Source: Kangiellaceae bacterium (GTDB lineage Bacteria > Pseudomonadota > Gammaproteobacteria > Enterobacterales > Kangiellaceae). Taken from it: a DNA stretch of 6,059 nt. Shown one piece after another: positions 4,416 through 6,059 of the stretch (positions are counted from its first letter, which is position 1; each line of letters opens with the position of its first letter). The translations under genes and the position numbers were made by a program. The stretch lies in assembly GCA_030590405.1 (NCBI GenBank), contig JAUUYO010000206.1, positions 1 to 6,059 on the forward strand, written 5' to 3'. Below the pieces are notes generated by a model. It was given only the letters and a program-made list of their open reading frames with translations. It was not told the DNA's origin and did not search any database.

Positions 4416-6059
4416 TCCGACTATCCAACCAGGGATTATCCAGACAGGCATCGCCCCACCACCTGAACTACTAGCCAGTGGGGCGGTTGGGTTGTTGGCT
4501 ATTGGCAATTCGCTAACTGAAACCGTGAGCTGTTTAGTCGCCTGATTACCACTATTATCATCGATGGTTAAACTGACTGTTTTGTCACCGGGGTTAGCAT
4601 AACGATGTTCTATGCTGACGCCAGTTGCAGAACTGCTATCCCCAAATTCCCACTGATAGTTCTCAATTGTTCCATCGGTATCTGTGCTAACAGTCGCATC
4701 AAAACTACATGTTAAATTACTACAGCTAAAAGTAAACTCTGGGGTGGGTGAGTTATTGATTGCGATAGTAATAAACTCGGCGCTCACAACGCCGACATTA
4801 TTGTTTTGATCATAGGCTCTGGTATAAATGATGTGACGGCCGAGGGCAAGGTTTGAGGTATCCAGTGGGGCCGACAGGACTTCAATGCCTGAACTCAAAT
4901 TACCATCGTTCTGGCTCAATTCTATGATGGTTGCAGTATTCTGCCATATCGGCACATCAATCGAGTATTCCGCTTTGCTTATGGTTTGGTCAACGGTCGA
5001 TAGCTTAGTGCGCAATGCATTAGCGGTGATCGCGATGGTTAAAGGTGCGCCCTGGGTGAGCGATATTTCGCCAATGGAACCATTGGATTCAATTTTGCTG
5101 ATTTCCGGTCCGAATGCCAGGGTGTATGGCGCAGCGGTTGCTTTGGCTGCATAAATAAGGGCGGTTAGATTATCTGGTTTGATGGTATTTTCATAAACTG
5201 AGCATTCTTGAAAAAAAGAAGTGCCTAGTTCAAAGGTAAATGCCGCGATACCAAGCTCACCATAACTGACATCGTCGCTGGTTCCATCGGTCGGGTAGAG
5301 CCCGACACTTTGTATGGGGGTATAATGATTAAACCAGGCCAATTTATTGCCAAGTGCAACAAATCCCTGATCATTCGGCGAACTACCGGTTTTATGTCCA
5401 TAGGGCCACAAGACGAGTTCGCTGTAACTGTGTATGTCGATATGCATTCCGGCGGTATCAATTGGCGCTGCGTCATTATCATTGGGGCCTCTTGCATCAG
5501 GAAATAAGCTGCGAATATAGTTTGAAACAGCTTGCGTTTCAGGTTCTGATTCGGCGGCGATACCACGAAAGGTTTGATCACATGAATTGCCACTCGAACC
5601 ACTACCATTGGTGTAATCCCAGAAAAAGGCAAAATTGCGATTTAGATCAACACCGACCATATCGCCATCAGGGTTAGATGGGCAGTGGTTATTATTGGTG
5701 TTTTTTCTTTGCAAGAGGCCTGTTTCGGCAATTTTTCGTCCGTCCGGATTCATATGAAATAAAATATGGATCTCATGGTGATCGACGAGCCATTGAATAT
5801 CGGCATTGGTATTATAATTTTTTAAAAGGTGAGTGGCAAAATCCAATGTTAATGCGGCGGGCGTGTACTCTCTGGCATGCATTGAACTATGGATGAATAG
5901 TTTGGGTTTATTTTCGGTGATATCTTTGTTGGTTATTTTTAACACCATCAGATCAAAGCCTGATTGACCGTTGGCCTTATTCCAGGAGTCGCCGATATCA
6001 ATCCAGCTGCTGAGCTGGGGATGATCGAGCGAAAGATCACTGCCTTGCTGTAACGTCTC
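4320..6059 (-). CDS. Secreted M14 zinc carboxypeptidase with PKD and GlyGly-CTERM domains, N-terminus outside window
   Basis: The frame runs unbroken from the right edge of the window to a TAA at 4320, giving 579 visible residues; signal peptide and any propeptide lie beyond 6059. Residue numbers start at the edge. The catalytic domain (about 1-315) begins IDIGDSWNKANGQSGFDL and keeps the M14 set: HAREYT with zinc ligands H61 and E64, R118, DLNRNF (N140, R141), DIHSYS with third ligand H210, Y266 in DVSYGE, and general base E277 in FTFELG. It should remove C-terminal residues from extracellular peptides. A beta-sandwich domain follows (about 318-435, LGRHIIYTRAYDQNNNVG). Next is a PKD domain (about 440-515) with a likely disulfide between C446 and C451 and the WEFGDS motif. 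A GlyGly-CTERM sorting signal comes last (SSSGGGAMPVW, hydrophobic stretch, RGRFRR; about 531-559), normally processed by rhombosortase. About 20 unusual extra residues follow the Arg cluster. An in-frame ATG at 5948 is internal to the catalytic domain, not the start. Confidence 0.93.
   Translation of the reverse strand, partial: ETLQQGSDLSLDHPQLSSWIDIGDSWNKANGQSGFDLMVLKITNKDITENKPKLFIHSSMHAREYTPAALTLDFATHLLKNYNTNADIQWLVDHHEIHILFHMNPDGRKIAETGLLQRKNTNNNHCPSNPDGDMVGVDLNRNFAFFWDYTNGSGSSGNSCDQTFRGIAAESEPETQAVSNYIRSLFPDARGPNDNDAAPIDTAGMHIDIHSYSELVLWPYGHKTGSSPNDQGFVALGNKLAWFNHYTPIQSVGLYPTDGTSDDVSYGELGIAAFTFELGTSFFQECSVYENTIKPDNLTALIYAAKATAAPYTLAFGPEISKIESNGSIGEISLTQGAPLTIAITANALRTKLSTVDQTISKAEYSIDVPIWQNTATIIELSQNDGNLSSGIEVLSAPLDTSNLALGRHIIYTRAYDQNNNVGVVSAEFITIAINNSPTPEFTFSCSNLTCSFDATVSTDTDGTIENYQWEFGDSSSATGVSIEHRYANPGDKTVSLTIDDNSGNQATKQLTVSVSELPIANNPTAPLASSSGGGAMPVWIIPGWIVGLFFAGRGRFRRNIRQTKFHLPPSNTKRHRNI

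Overview
The window is about 6 kb of a moderately A+T-rich bacterial chromosome. It is most likely from a marine or otherwise salt-exposed gammaproteobacterium. Two things point there: an NhaD-type Na+/H+ antiporter, and a secreted carboxypeptidase with a GlyGly-CTERM tail, the anchor that rhombosortase recognises in many marine Gammaproteobacteria. No rRNA, tRNA or CRISPR array was seen.

Left part (1-1625) is a patchwork of accessory DNA. It opens with the last 31 codons of a gene that may be a transposase. A ZIP-family metal transporter follows, whose first membrane helix lies upstream of any normal start codon. Just after the ZIP stop is a 59-bp hairpin (876-934) with the layout of an integron attC site: a GCCTAAC-type box, a 5-nt spacer, a 10-bp stem with two bulged bases on one arm, a matching 5-nt spacer and a GTT box. 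Next, on the minus strand, come a reductase fragment truncated at both ends (a pseudogene) and an apparently intact conserved hypothetical gene of 111 codons.

Middle (1626-1822) is the divergent gap between the hypothetical gene and the antiporter operon. It contains a CTAG-bounded inverted repeat of 39 bp that resembles the joined ends of a collapsed IS5-type element.

Right part (1823-6059) is better ordered. nhaD and a CPA2-family cation:proton antiporter are separated by 4 bp and look like one operon for sodium, potassium and pH homeostasis. They converge on a minus-strand gene for a secreted M14 zinc carboxypeptidase (catalytic domain, beta-sandwich domain, PKD domain, GlyGly-CTERM) whose 5' end lies outside the window. 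The two converging genes overlap by 96 bp. As a result the Arg-rich end of the membrane anchor and the Pro-rich tail of the antiporter are written on opposite strands of the same DNA.

No wholly new multi-gene system is evident. The points most worth checking are the attC-like site with its start-less ZIP gene, the CTAG-bounded hairpin and the convergent coding overlap.
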